Source: Chitinophagales bacterium (GTDB lineage: Bacteria; Bacteroidota; Bacteroidia; Chitinophagales; LD1). Taken from it: 64,000 bases of DNA. Numbering within the stretch: position 1 is the first letter of the stretch; every line of letters begins with the position of its first letter. Below are positions 9,901-18,397 of the stretch, in pieces. Where the stretch lies: the NCBI GenBank assembly GCA_016787045.1, contig JAEUVA010000008.1:49743-113742 (forward strand), written 5' to 3'. The notes under the pieces were generated by a model. That model did no database searches and was not told where the DNA came from. It saw only the letters and a program-made list of their open reading frames with translations. Position numbers and translations under genes: made by a program.

Positions 9901-11156
9901 GTATGCGTATTTATTCTACTTAATCTTTTCTCAATAAGTGCAATTAGTTCTTGTACAGAGCACCGACATTCATTTTCGCTTAACTGATACGCGTTGGCCA
10001 TCCATTTGTAGTCAAATTCACCAAACTTTTCCGCTAAGCGCTCCTTCCAAACATTCATTCCCCAAGCAAATATTTTTGCTCCATCTCCTTCAGCGCTGGC
10101 TTCACCGCTCAAGAACGGAAGCGAAATCAAACTCAAAACACATAGGCATGCGTGGTTGTAATCAATTTCAAATTTTTCTATAGGGTATTCTACTCCACTT
10201 TCACAAAGCAACGAATGATAAATGGATTTAGCATCTTGCTCTGTATTTTTTCGATGCTTCGCCTCTAAACTGAGAACAAGAAAGTAAGCCAAGTCATATA
10301 CTGCTTTACCTTGGCGAACCGCCTGCCAATCAATAAAAACAAACCTTCCTTCTTTGTCTGATTTCGGAAACATCATATTGCCAATACGCGCATCGCCATG
10401 CAACACAGTTTCTTTCTCATTCATCAATATCCAACTGTGCTCAACTACTTTTCGTGTACGTTGTGATACCCCACTCCACCACAAAATATTATCAAATAAC
10501 AATACAGTACTCGGTTCAATTGGCATCACCTTCAGCTTATCTACTGATGAAATCTCCCAAAACTTGGCGTGTAAAGTAGCCAAACCCTTGAGGACTAACA
10601 GTAAATGCTGTTGCTCAAAACCGGTGTAAATAGAATCCAAAAATTCTACATTGTTTTGCATGTACTCAGTAACCAAACATAAATTACCGGTAAGCGGAGA
10701 GTTAAGTGCTACGTGTACTTTGGGAGCAGGGATAGATGCATCTGTTTTGACAAAATCTTGGTTGAAGTCTATTTCTTTAATGTGATTAAGTTGAAGATTG
10801 AAAATGGTGCGGTTCCAAACTGTGCCTTTTGTGGGAGCAAACTTTACAAAGTACTTCTCTTCAATTTGCCTATCATTTAGAACATACACCAACTGTGCAA
10901 CACAAGCATCAGATCGAAATATCATTTCACTTTTAAGCGGTATTACATTGCAGGTAAGGTATGTGGCTGAGTTTGATATTGCGTTTGTTTTTTGCAATGC
11001 CTCATAAAGCCAAACAGGATTACAGCTTAGCTCATCAACATTTCGCGGAAACGGCAGTTTGAAATGAATTTTTCTATCTAACCAAACTACAATGTATGTA
11101 CCAAAAACTATGGGCAAATACAATACCCAGATGACTGCAATTTGAATTCCCCGCAT
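9897..11156 (-). CDS. Membrane-anchored phosphotransferase of the APH/CHK kinase superfamily
   Basis: 419 residues. An N-terminal hydrophobic segment (about 5-25) should anchor it in the membrane. The catalytic core is clear: an ATP-lobe EYFVKFAP lysine near residue 105, the Brenner-type loop LHGDARIGNMMF near 265, and FIDWQAVRQGKAVYDLAYFL, where IDW replaces DFG. This pattern is closest to ecdysteroid/choline-like (CHK, DUF1679-type) kinases rather than classical aminoglycoside kinases, so the substrate is probably a small alcohol, sugar or amine. It starts 3 nt after the stop of the glutamine-synthetase-like gene and is surely cotranscribed with it. Substrate unknown; antibiotic resistance is not implied. 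Confidence 0.8.
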   Translation of the reverse strand: MRGIQIAVIWVLYLPIVFGTYIVVWLDRKIHFKLPFPRNVDELSCNPVWLYEALQKTNAISNSATYLTCNVIPLKSEMIFRSDACVAQLVYVLNDRQIEEKYFVKFAPTKGTVWNRTIFNLQLNHIKEIDFNQDFVKTDASIPAPKVHVALNSPLTGNLCLVTEYMQNNVEFLDSIYTGFEQQHLLLVLKGLATLHAKFWEISSVDKLKVMPIEPSTVLLFDNILWWSGVSQRTRKVVEHSWILMNEKETVLHGDARIGNMMFPKSDKEGRFVFIDWQAVRQGKAVYDLAYFLVLSLEAKHRKNTEQDAKSIYHSLLCESGVEYPIEKFEIDYNHACLCVLSLISLPFLSGEASAEGDGAKIFAWGMNVWKERLAEKFGEFDYKWMANAYQLSENECRCSVQELIALIEKRLSRINTHT

Positions 11157-11159
11157 TTA

Positions 11160-12518
11160 TTATATTATTTCAAAATACCGTTTGGTTTCCCAGTCGGTAA
11201 CTACCCGACTAAACTGTCTCCACTCCCACTCGCGGGTTTGAGTAAAGTGTTGTACAAATTTTTCACCCAGCAATTCGTTGGCAATTTTTGAATCGCGCAT
11301 AACAGCCGATGCATCATGCAGGTTTCTAGGAAACCTTCCATTACTCTCATCGCGGTAGCCGTTGCCAAGTGTAGCGGGCTGTTTCAATTTTAATTTATTC
11401 TTAATACCATAAAGTCCGGCTGCCAAACAAGCAGCCATGGCCAAATATGGGTTAGTATCGCTACCTACTACTCTGGTTTCTAAGCGAGATGATTTGCTTC
11501 CGCCCGGTAGCGCCCTAAAAGCTACCGTGCGATTATCTATACTCCAGGTAACTGTAGTAGGTGCCCAAGCACCCTCTACCAACCTTTTGTATGAATTGAT
11601 TGTAGGCGCTACCATAGGTAAAATGTGTGGTAAACAATGTAACTGCCCAGCCAAATAACTTTTGAAAAGATCACTCATTTTGAGTTTGTCTTTTTCGTCA
11701 TGAAAAAGATTTTTTTCCTTCTTTTTATCCCATAAACTTTGGTGCACATGCCCACTGCAACCCGGTAAATTTTCTGAAAACTTGGCCATGAATGTGGCCA
11801 TAATGCCGTGCTTGTAAGCAATTTCACGCACGGCAGATTTAAACAAAACTGCCCTATCGGCTGACTCTAAAATATCACCATACATAATGGCCGCTTCATA
11901 CACACCGGGGCCGGTTTCAGTATGCAGGCCTTCAACAGGTACATTAAATTGGCGCAGTAACTCAAACAGGTCGGTAAAAAATTCATTCTTTAGTGTGCTG
12001 CGTAACAAAGAATAGCCAAACATGCCGGGTGTAAGCGGCTGTAAGTTTTTGTATCCTTTATCGTGTAAAGTATCCGGTGTTTCTTGAAAGTTGAACCACT
12101 CAAACTCTTGCGAAAATACGGGAGCATATCCTGCTTTATCGGCCTGTGCTATTACTTTTTTTAATAGCTGCCGCGGACAAACGTGCAGTGAGTTATTTTT
12201 ATCATCAATAAACTCGCCAAGAAAAAACGGCACATCGCTCTCCCACGGAATTTTACGAAATGTACTCAGGTCTATTCTAGCTTTGGCATCGGGGTAACCG
12301 GTATGCCAGCCGGTGTAAGCTACATTGTCGTAGGCCACGTCACCACTATCCCAACCAAACACTACATCACAGAAGCCGAAATTAGTTTCAGCAACACTCA
12401 AAAATTTTTCCACTGAAATATATTTCCCTCTTAAAATGCCATCAATATCTGTAATAGCTAGCTTTACCTTCTTGAGCGGATGATTTTTTACGTAGTCAAT
12501 GATTTGTTTTTTGTCCAT
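11160..12518 (-). CDS. Glutamine synthetase-like ATP-dependent amide ligase
   Basis: 452 residues. Members join ammonia or an amine to the gamma-carboxylate of glutamate with ATP. Both GS domains are present: a beta-grasp N-terminus (LAITDIDGILRGKYIS, near 20-35) and the catalytic barrel with TETGPGVYEAAI (metal-binding Glu residues), MATFMAKFSENLPGCSGHVHQSLW (ATP/glutamate site with the loop His residues), and the Arg-bearing NRTVAFRALPGG and SSRLETRVVGSDTNPYLA. The sequence style (GSGHVH with a short N-terminus) is nearer to PuuA/lengsin-like GS homologues than to the housekeeping GSIII or GSI-beta enzymes. The tight link to a membrane-anchored small-molecule kinase suggests a dedicated gamma-glutamylation pathway, an inference. 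Divergent from the KdpD-like gene. Confidence 0.85.
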   Translation of the reverse strand: MDKKQIIDYVKNHPLKKVKLAITDIDGILRGKYISVEKFLSVAETNFGFCDVVFGWDSGDVAYDNVAYTGWHTGYPDAKARIDLSTFRKIPWESDVPFFLGEFIDDKNNSLHVCPRQLLKKVIAQADKAGYAPVFSQEFEWFNFQETPDTLHDKGYKNLQPLTPGMFGYSLLRSTLKNEFFTDLFELLRQFNVPVEGLHTETGPGVYEAAIMYGDILESADRAVLFKSAVREIAYKHGIMATFMAKFSENLPGCSGHVHQSLWDKKKEKNLFHDEKDKLKMSDLFKSYLAGQLHCLPHILPMVAPTINSYKRLVEGAWAPTTVTWSIDNRTVAFRALPGGSKSSRLETRVVGSDTNPYLAMAACLAAGLYGIKNKLKLKQPATLGNGYRDESNGRFPRNLHDASAVMRDSKIANELLGEKFVQHFTQTREWEWRQFSRVVTDWETKRYFEII

Positions 12519-12638
12519 GCCGTAAATGTGAAGATTTACTGTGAATTTTCAAGAAGTTAGTAGCTATTTGATAGAAAATCTTTACAAAATCTTTATACTA
12601 AAGCACTCCTTTTTTACACCGTACTTGCAATAGCCCGC

Positions 12639-12646
12639 TACATTTG
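12639..12646 (+). promoter_or_regulatory. Putative -7 element TACATTTG of the potassium locus
   Basis: Exact match to the Bacteroidetes -7 consensus TAnnTTTG, 19 nt before the GTG start of the KdpD-like kinase and on its coding strand. No clear TTTG at -33. It would drive the kinase-regulator-kup-porin run. Confidence 0.5.
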
Positions 12647-12665
12647 CACTCGAAATTTAAACACA

Positions 12666-13748
12666 GTGAGCAACTTTACTTTCAATGGCATTTCAAAATC
12701 TAAGCAATACCTGCTTAGTATGAGTTGCACCATTACTGTAGCGGCCGTCTGCTACTCGCTTACGCCCGTTATCGGATACAAAGTAGTGGCACTTTTACTG
12801 CTGGTTACGGTGTCGCTGCTGGCCATGTTTTTAGATATTTTGCCGGTGTTGTTAGCGGCCGCTTTAAGCGCCTTGTTATGGGATTTCTTTTTCATTCCCC
12901 CACATTTTACACTAACCATTGGCGATACCGAAGACCGCATTATGCTGCTGCTTTACTTTTTGATTGCGGCATTGAACGGAGTATTGACCTATAAGATAAG
13001 GCAGATAGAAAAAGATGCCCGCGATAAAGAAGAGAAAGCAAATGCCGTAAAATTTTACAATACCCTGCTCAACTCGCTTTCGCACGAATTGCGCACACCC
13101 ATTACCACCATTGTGGGTGCTACCGATAATCTGCAATCTAACTCCGCTAATTTATCAGACGACAACAAGCGTACTCTTATCAATGAAATTGCCATAGCAG
13201 GCATGCGCCTGAACCAGCAGGTAGAAAACTTGCTAAACATGAGCCGTATTGAGGCGGGCTTTATTCAACCTAAATTAGATTGGTGTGATGTGAGCGAACT
13301 GATTTATGCCGCTATTCACCGAGCCGAAAAAAACCTGAAAAACCATACGGTAAATGTGTATGTGCAAGATGGATTGCCGCTGTTTGAATTAGATTTTGTA
13401 TGGATGGAGCAAGTGTTGTTTAACCTCATCAATAATGCCGCAATTTACACTCCGGAGAAAACAGTTATCAGTATAAAAGCTGAATGTGTAAACGAAAAAT
13501 TATTGCTCACTGTAACCGATAACGGCAAGGGGTTTCCTGAGGATGAAATAGGGAAAGTATTTGACAAATTTTACCGCTTGCAAAACTCCAAAGCGGGTGG
13601 TACCGGCCTTGGTTTAAGTATAGTAAAAGGATTTGTAGAAGCGCATCACGGAACTGTACGCGTGGAGAATGCGCAATTGGGTGGAGCAAGATTTGTAATA
13701 GAAATACCTGCAAAAACTTCTTACCTAAACAATTTAAAAAACGAATAA
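12666..13748 (+). CDS. Short KdpD-like sensor histidine kinase (DUF4118-HisKA-HATPase)
   Basis: 360 residues from a GTG start; no better ATG is present upstream. Four closely packed membrane helices (about 16-105, with the FFFIPPHFTLTIGDTED signature) form the DUF4118 domain of KdpD. The HisKA domain carries SHELRTPITTIVGATDNL with phospho-His140, followed by an N box (FNLINNAAIYTPE), G1 (DNGKGFP) and G2 (GGTGLGLSIVKGF). Full KdpD is near 890 residues; the N-terminal KdpD and USP domains that bind cyclic di-AMP are absent, so this is the kinase half only. It is followed by a KdpE-like regulator after 52 nt that hold an inverted-repeat element, then by kup. Likely senses K+ or turgor stress. 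Confidence 0.88.
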   Translation: MSNFTFNGISKSKQYLLSMSCTITVAAVCYSLTPVIGYKVVALLLLVTVSLLAMFLDILPVLLAAALSALLWDFFFIPPHFTLTIGDTEDRIMLLLYFLIAALNGVLTYKIRQIEKDARDKEEKANAVKFYNTLLNSLSHELRTPITTIVGATDNLQSNSANLSDDNKRTLINEIAIAGMRLNQQVENLLNMSRIEAGFIQPKLDWCDVSELIYAAIHRAEKNLKNHTVNVYVQDGLPLFELDFVWMEQVLFNLINNAAIYTPEKTVISIKAECVNEKLLLTVTDNGKGFPEDEIGKVFDKFYRLQNSKAGGTGLGLSIVKGFVEAHHGTVRVENAQLGGARFVIEIPAKTSYLNNLKNE

Positions 13749-13755
13749 TCCATCT

Positions 13756-13788
13756 CCCCTCTCCTTTAGGAGAGGGGCAGGGGGTGAG
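13756..13788. repeat. GC-rich inverted-repeat element between kinase and regulator genes
   Basis: A perfect 10-bp stem, CCCCTCTCCT (13756-13765) and AGGAGAGGGG (13768-13777), with a TT loop, followed by CAGGGGGTGAGG. Base composition differs sharply from the AT-rich surroundings. From memory, very similar sequences recur between genes in many Bacteroidetes genomes as a dispersed palindromic element; only one copy is seen in this window. It lies 8 nt after the kinase stop and 13 nt before the next start, and could act as an mRNA hairpin or partial attenuator. Confidence 0.7.
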
Positions 13789-13800
13789 GAAACTTGAAAA

Positions 13801-14487
13801 ATGAGTAACGAAGCCGAAATATTGGTAATAGATGACGAAGCGCAAATTCGGAAGTTGTTAGACATAACACTACGCACCAACGGCTACCGAGTAAACGAAG
13901 CACAAACCGCGCGCGAAGGAATAACGAAAGCCGCTAGCCATCCTCCCGATTTAATTTTGCTGGACATTGGCTTGCCCGATGGAAGTGGACATGATGTGTT
14001 GCTGAAGCTGCGAGAGTGGTTTACCAACCCTATAATTGTGCTGTCTGTGTTAAACAGCGAAACCGACATTGTAAAAGCTTTAGACAATGGAGCTAACGAT
14101 TATCTGGTAAAGCCATTTCGCACCGGTGAATTGCTGGCGCGTATTCGCTCGGTGTTGCGTAAAAACCAAACTGATGAAAACAACCCGGTGTTGCAGTTGG
14201 GTAAACTTACCATTGACTTTGTGGCGCGCACTATCAAAAAGAATAACGCGCTGCTCAAGCTCACTTCTACCGAGTATCAATTGCTTGCGCTGTTTGCCAA
14301 AAACGAAGGCAAGGTGCTCACACATCAGTATTTGCTGCGCATGGTATGGGGGCCTAGTTATCTAAACCAAACACAATACTTGCGGGTGTTTGTGGCTCAA
14401 CTGCGAAAAAAAATTGAAGACAACCCCAATCAACCAAAACATATCATCACCGAATCGGGCGTGGGTTACCGGTTTATGGCAGAATAA
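13801..14487 (+). CDS. kdpE: KdpE-like response regulator, OmpR/PhoB family
   Basis: 228 residues. Receiver domain 1-125 with the acidic pocket DD (11-12), phospho-acceptor Asp55 in LILLDIGLPD, and Lys104 in YLVKPF; a winged-helix DNA-binding domain follows (LTSTEYQLLALFAKNEGKVLTHQYLLRMVWG, then QLRKKIEDNP and ESGVGYRFM at the end). The pairing with a DUF4118 kinase and the closeness to KdpE make it the cognate regulator. In the classical system KdpE turns on kdpFABC; no Kdp ATPase genes are present here and the next gene, 26 nt on, is kup. Its target may therefore be this locus itself. Confidence 0.9.
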   Translation: MSNEAEILVIDDEAQIRKLLDITLRTNGYRVNEAQTAREGITKAASHPPDLILLDIGLPDGSGHDVLLKLREWFTNPIIVLSVLNSETDIVKALDNGANDYLVKPFRTGELLARIRSVLRKNQTDENNPVLQLGKLTIDFVARTIKKNNALLKLTSTEYQLLALFAKNEGKVLTHQYLLRMVWGPSYLNQTQYLRVFVAQLRKKIEDNPNQPKHIITESGVGYRFMAE

Positions 14488-14513
14488 TTTCAATATACAA
14501 TAAAACGTAATTT

Positions 14514-16466
14514 ATGAATTCGAATGAAAAATTTTCGGACAGGATAACCTTTGCCTCTTTGTTAGTAGCACTTGGTATTATTTATGGCGATATAGGCACC
14601 AGCCCTCTGTATGTGCTTAAAGCCATTGTGGGCAATAAACCCATTGATGAGGTATTAGTATTTGGAGGCGTATCCTGCATTTTTTGGACACTCGTATTGC
14701 AAACCAGCATCAAATACATTTGGCTTACACTTAAAGCAGATAACCAGGGCGAGGGTGGCATATTTTCGCTCTATGCCTTAGTGCGCAGATACGGTAAAAA
14801 TTTAGCCATACCCACCATATTGGGAGCAACCACATTACTAGCCGATGGTATTATCACACCCCCCATTTCAGTAGCATCGGCCATTGAGGGTTTAACTGCT
14901 GTAAAGGGTTTAGAAAATCTCTCCACCGTGCCAATTGTCATTGTCATTCTTTCCATACTATTTTTCTTTCAACGGTTTGGCACCGAAAAAGTAGGGCGAA
15001 CATTTGGTCCCGTAATGGTGGTTTGGTTTACCATGCTGTTTACGCTTGGCTTTATTCAAATTCTGCACTTCCCTTCGGTAGTTAAAGGGTTGAACCCTTA
15101 TTACGCATATCAACTATTGGTAAAATACCCGCAGGGCTTTTGGCTACTGGGAGCAGTGTTTTTAGCTACCACAGGTGCAGAAGCACTTTACAGCGATTTA
15201 GGTCACTGCGGCCGAAAAAACATTCGTATTACATGGGCATTTGTAAAAACCTGTTTAATGGTCAATTACATTGGACAAGCTGCCTGGCTAATGCATCAAG
15301 GTGAACCTACACTAAATGGCCGAAATCCTTTTTTTGAAATTATGCCGCATTGGTTTTTACTTATTGGTATTGGCATTGCCACTGCTGCTGCCATTATTGC
15401 TTCGCAAGCACTCATCAGCGGCAGTTACACACTTATCAGCGAGGCCATGAACTTAAATTTTTGGCCGCGTGTAGCTGTGCGCCAGCCCACCGAAAACAAA
15501 GGGCAGATTTACATACCCAGTGTAAATACCATTTTATGGGTGGGTTGTGTTTTGATGATTCTGTACTTCCGCAATTCAGAACACATGGAAGCTGCGTATG
15601 GTTTCAGTATTACAATTACCATGATGATGACTACTCTTTTACTATCTTATTTCCTCATCTATAAATTGAAGTGGAATAAATATTTGGTGTTTAGCATTTT
15701 GTTGCTGTTCACTACAACTGAAGTGGCTTTTTTTATTGCAAACGTGGCAAAAATTAAAGAGCGATGGATGTTTTTGTTCTTTGAACTCTTTATTTTCCTA
15801 ACCATGTATGTGTGGTATTACGCGCGCAAAATCAACAACCGCTTAACTCGCTTTGTGGACTTGGGCAAGTATTCATCGCTTATCAAAGAACTGAGCGAAG
15901 ATGACAGCATCCCAAAATTTTCTACTCACCTTGTTTATTTGACCAAAGCAAACAACCGCTCGGAGGTTGAAGAAAAAGTTATCAATTCAATTTTTGCAAA
16001 AAAACCAAAACGTGCCGATGTGTACTGGTTCCTACACATACACCGAACCGAACAACCCTACACATTGACGTATGATGTAAGCGAGTTGGTGGACGATAAA
16101 ATAATTAAAGTGAACATCAACATTGGTTTTCGCATACAACCACGCAGTGAACTTTATTTCAAAAAAATTGTGCAAGAGTTGGTAGCCAACAAAGAACTAA
16201 ATCTGCATATCCGACCCGATGGCTCTACCAAATACAATAACGATCCGGATTTCAAATTTGTGGTGATAGAGAAATTTCTTTCAGTAGAAAATGAATTTGC
16301 CCTGCGTGAAGGTCTGTTACTCAACTCTTACTTCTTTCTTAAACATTTGGGGTTAAGTGATGAAAAAGCATTTGGCTTAGATAAAAACGATGTAGTGGTA
16401 GAAGATGTGCCGTTAGTATATCAACCGGTGCAAAAAATTGAATTAGTTCGCAACGGAAATCATTAG
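14514..16466 (+). CDS. kup: Kup-family potassium uptake protein
   Basis: 650 residues, normal for the family. A proton-coupled K+ importer in the inner membrane. The signature GIIYGDIGTSPLYVLKAI is in the first helix; about twelve membrane helices cover residues 15-445, including QGEGGIFSLYALVRR, ADGIITPPISVASAIEGL and the TGAEALYSDLGHCG motif. A C-terminal cytoplasmic domain (about 455-640) follows. It is preceded by a Kdp-type two-component pair and followed after 2 nt by a porin gene, so the four genes look like one K+ acquisition operon. No cyclic-di-AMP riboswitch fits in the 26-nt gap upstream. Confidence 0.96.
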   Translation: MNSNEKFSDRITFASLLVALGIIYGDIGTSPLYVLKAIVGNKPIDEVLVFGGVSCIFWTLVLQTSIKYIWLTLKADNQGEGGIFSLYALVRRYGKNLAIPTILGATTLLADGIITPPISVASAIEGLTAVKGLENLSTVPIVIVILSILFFFQRFGTEKVGRTFGPVMVVWFTMLFTLGFIQILHFPSVVKGLNPYYAYQLLVKYPQGFWLLGAVFLATTGAEALYSDLGHCGRKNIRITWAFVKTCLMVNYIGQAAWLMHQGEPTLNGRNPFFEIMPHWFLLIGIGIATAAAIIASQALISGSYTLISEAMNLNFWPRVAVRQPTENKGQIYIPSVNTILWVGCVLMILYFRNSEHMEAAYGFSITITMMMTTLLLSYFLIYKLKWNKYLVFSILLLFTTTEVAFFIANVAKIKERWMFLFFELFIFLTMYVWYYARKINNRLTRFVDLGKYSSLIKELSEDDSIPKFSTHLVYLTKANNRSEVEEKVINSIFAKKPKRADVYWFLHIHRTEQPYTLTYDVSELVDDKIIKVNINIGFRIQPRSELYFKKIVQELVANKELNLHIRPDGSTKYNNDPDFKFVVIEKFLSVENEFALREGLLLNSYFFLKHLGLSDEKAFGLDKNDVVVEDVPLVYQPVQKIELVRNGNH

Positions 16467-16468
16467 TA

Positions 16469-17599
16469 GTGATACGCACTTACACTCTCTGCTTAATCAT
16501 ACTCGTTTCATGTTTTGTGGCTTCCGCAAAAGCAGATTCAACTTTGTTGGCAAGGCAAAACGAATGGCAAGGCCAATTGGAGTCAAGCGTTTATATTGAA
16601 GCGTATTATCAATACGACTTCAATAAACCTGCAAATGGTTTGCGTCCTGCTTTTGTGTATAGCTTTCATCGCAACAACATACCAAGCATTAATTTGGCGA
16701 TGGTAAAGTTGAATTACAATTCAATGCGTTTTCGTGCCAATGCGGCAGCAATGGGTGGCACTTACAGTATGGCCAACATGGCAAACGAGCCCATTTACCT
16801 GCGTAATATTTTTGAAGCCAATTTTGGTTTCAAACTGTTAAAGCAAAAACAACTTTGGTTAGATGCCGGTGTGTTGCCATCGCACATTGGTTTTGAAAGT
16901 GCCACTGGTAAAGATTGCCCCACATTAACGCGAAGTGTGTTGGCTGATAATTCTCCCTACTTTGAAACCGGACTAAAAATGAGCTACACAACTGACAATG
17001 AAAAACTGTTGGTCAGTATTCTGGTTCTTAACGGTTGGCAACGCATAAAATGGATAAATGGTAATACCCTCCCTTCTTTTGGCTGGCAGGTACAGGGCAA
17101 GCCCAATAGTAAGTTGCTCATTAATTCTTCAGGATTTATTGGTACCGATAAAGCAGATGCCGAGAAAAAGCTGCGCTACTTCCACAACCTCTACCTCACT
17201 TACTCCCCTACAGAAAAATTCACAAGTACTCTTGGCTTTGATTTGGGAGTAGAACAGCAAACAAAAAATAGCAAGGTATATTCGCTTTGGTATTCGCCAG
17301 CTATAATAGCACGCTACCTACCACTTAAACAATTGGCAATAGCTGCTCGAGCTGAGTACTACAGCGATAAGCATGGGGTAATAGTAAGTGCGGTGTCGCC
17401 AAAGGGTTTTCAAACATTGGGCTATTCACTAAACATAGATGCCTTGCCCACTAACGATATGATTTTTCGTGTAGAGGGCAAGTTGTTACAAAGTGTTTCA
17501 GGCAAAAATTTTGAAACCACAAACGGCACCTACACTACATTAAGCCCTAGCATAGCTATATCGTTCTGCTATTCCTTTACACATAAATTTTTTCAGTAG
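16469..17599 (+). CDS. Outer-membrane beta-barrel porin, OmpL-like
   Basis: 376 residues from a GTG 2 nt after the kup stop. A signal peptide (1-22, ending ASAKA) precedes a mature protein of alternating-pattern beta strands with many aromatic girdle residues (SSVYIEAYYQYDF, FRANAAAMGGTY) and a C-terminal aromatic strand ending SFTHKFFQ, as expected of a Bam-inserted barrel. It resembles the 'putative beta-barrel porin-2, OmpL-like' family. Its place at the end of the kinase-regulator-kup run suggests it supplies K+ or related ions to the periplasm, an inference from position. The 3' end is 6 nt from the convergent reductase gene. Confidence 0.78.
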   Translation: MIRTYTLCLIILVSCFVASAKADSTLLARQNEWQGQLESSVYIEAYYQYDFNKPANGLRPAFVYSFHRNNIPSINLAMVKLNYNSMRFRANAAAMGGTYSMANMANEPIYLRNIFEANFGFKLLKQKQLWLDAGVLPSHIGFESATGKDCPTLTRSVLADNSPYFETGLKMSYTTDNEKLLVSILVLNGWQRIKWINGNTLPSFGWQVQGKPNSKLLINSSGFIGTDKADAEKKLRYFHNLYLTYSPTEKFTSTLGFDLGVEQQTKNSKVYSLWYSPAIIARYLPLKQLAIAARAEYYSDKHGVIVSAVSPKGFQTLGYSLNIDALPTNDMIFRVEGKLLQSVSGKNFETTNGTYTTLSPSIAISFCYSFTHKFFQ

Positions 17600-17605
17600 C
17601 CGCTA

Positions 17606-18364
17606 CTACAATACGAAAGGAATTACCGCCTTTCGCTCTTTCGGATAATTCGAAAATTTAGAGTGATACCAACGATGATGATCAAGTGCGCGAGGAAGTA
17701 GATTCACTACAGTCCAAATCGGGAAACTAAATACTGCCAAAGAGCCGTTCATAATGCCGTAACCCAGCCACTCTATCATTTCGCCAAACAAGTTTGGGCA
17801 AGAAATTTTATCAAACAAAAAACCAGTTGGAATTTTGTATCCGGTTTCTCCTGGTTTACGGAGCGCAATCAGCATGTTATCGCTTTTTACATTGATGTAA
17901 ACTCCGATAAAAAAAACGACTAAACCCACCACAAATAACGGGTTAGTAAAATAACTATTATCAAAATTGCCACCTATGTTTCCAAGGTAATATCCAAGAA
18001 AAAATGTGTTGCAAAAATTAAAAAACACCGCTGAACCAACTATTATTAATGGTATTTGTTTGCCTTTAGTTTGTGTGCGAAAAGGAAAAATGTATGAGCG
18101 ATAGATATAATGCAATACATACAAGCCATAGAAAAAGTAGCTGGTATTTGTTTTTTCTATAGTACCGGTAAAAAACCAAAAACTGATAAAAAACGGAGCA
18201 ACTCCTTCTTGTATCATCCAACCCAGTTGGTTGCTAATTATTGGCCCCCAGTTGCTATTGGCATGTCTGCCATAGGGCGCTGTTTGGCGAAGTAAAAATG
18301 GGAAGGCAATAAGCGCCAAAGCAATCCATGCGTACAATAAATAATAGTAAAGCTGTATTGTCAT
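17606..18364 (-). CDS. 3-oxo-5-alpha-steroid 4-dehydrogenase-like membrane reductase
   Basis: 252 residues with about six membrane helices. The C-terminal half carries the hallmark of the SRD5A/steroid_dh family: GETGYKIPTGFLFDKISCPNLFGEMIEWLGY and RALDHHRWYHSKFSNYPKERKAVIPFVL in two blocks separated by a helix; these form the NADPH and sterol site in eukaryotic 5-alpha-reductases. The N-terminal APYGRHANSNWGP motif also fits. The enzyme should reduce a double bond conjugated to a carbonyl in a steroid- or polyprenol-like lipid. It follows fabG by 33 nt on the same strand, so the pair may act on a shared lipid substrate. The natural substrate in a free-living bacterium is unknown. Confidence 0.82.
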   Translation of the reverse strand: MTIQLYYYLLYAWIALALIAFPFLLRQTAPYGRHANSNWGPIISNQLGWMIQEGVAPFFISFWFFTGTIEKTNTSYFFYGLYVLHYIYRSYIFPFRTQTKGKQIPLIIVGSAVFFNFCNTFFLGYYLGNIGGNFDNSYFTNPLFVVGLVVFFIGVYINVKSDNMLIALRKPGETGYKIPTGFLFDKISCPNLFGEMIEWLGYGIMNGSLAVFSFPIWTVVNLLPRALDHHRWYHSKFSNYPKERKAVIPFVL

Positions 18365-18397
18365 AAATTCAAATATTCATCAAAATTAAATAGTCAA

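Noticed and set aside
9897..11156. Aminoglycoside resistance kinase
   Set aside because: Motifs fit the broad APH/CHK superfamily, but the membrane anchor and the pairing with a GS-like ligase speak against an antibiotic role.
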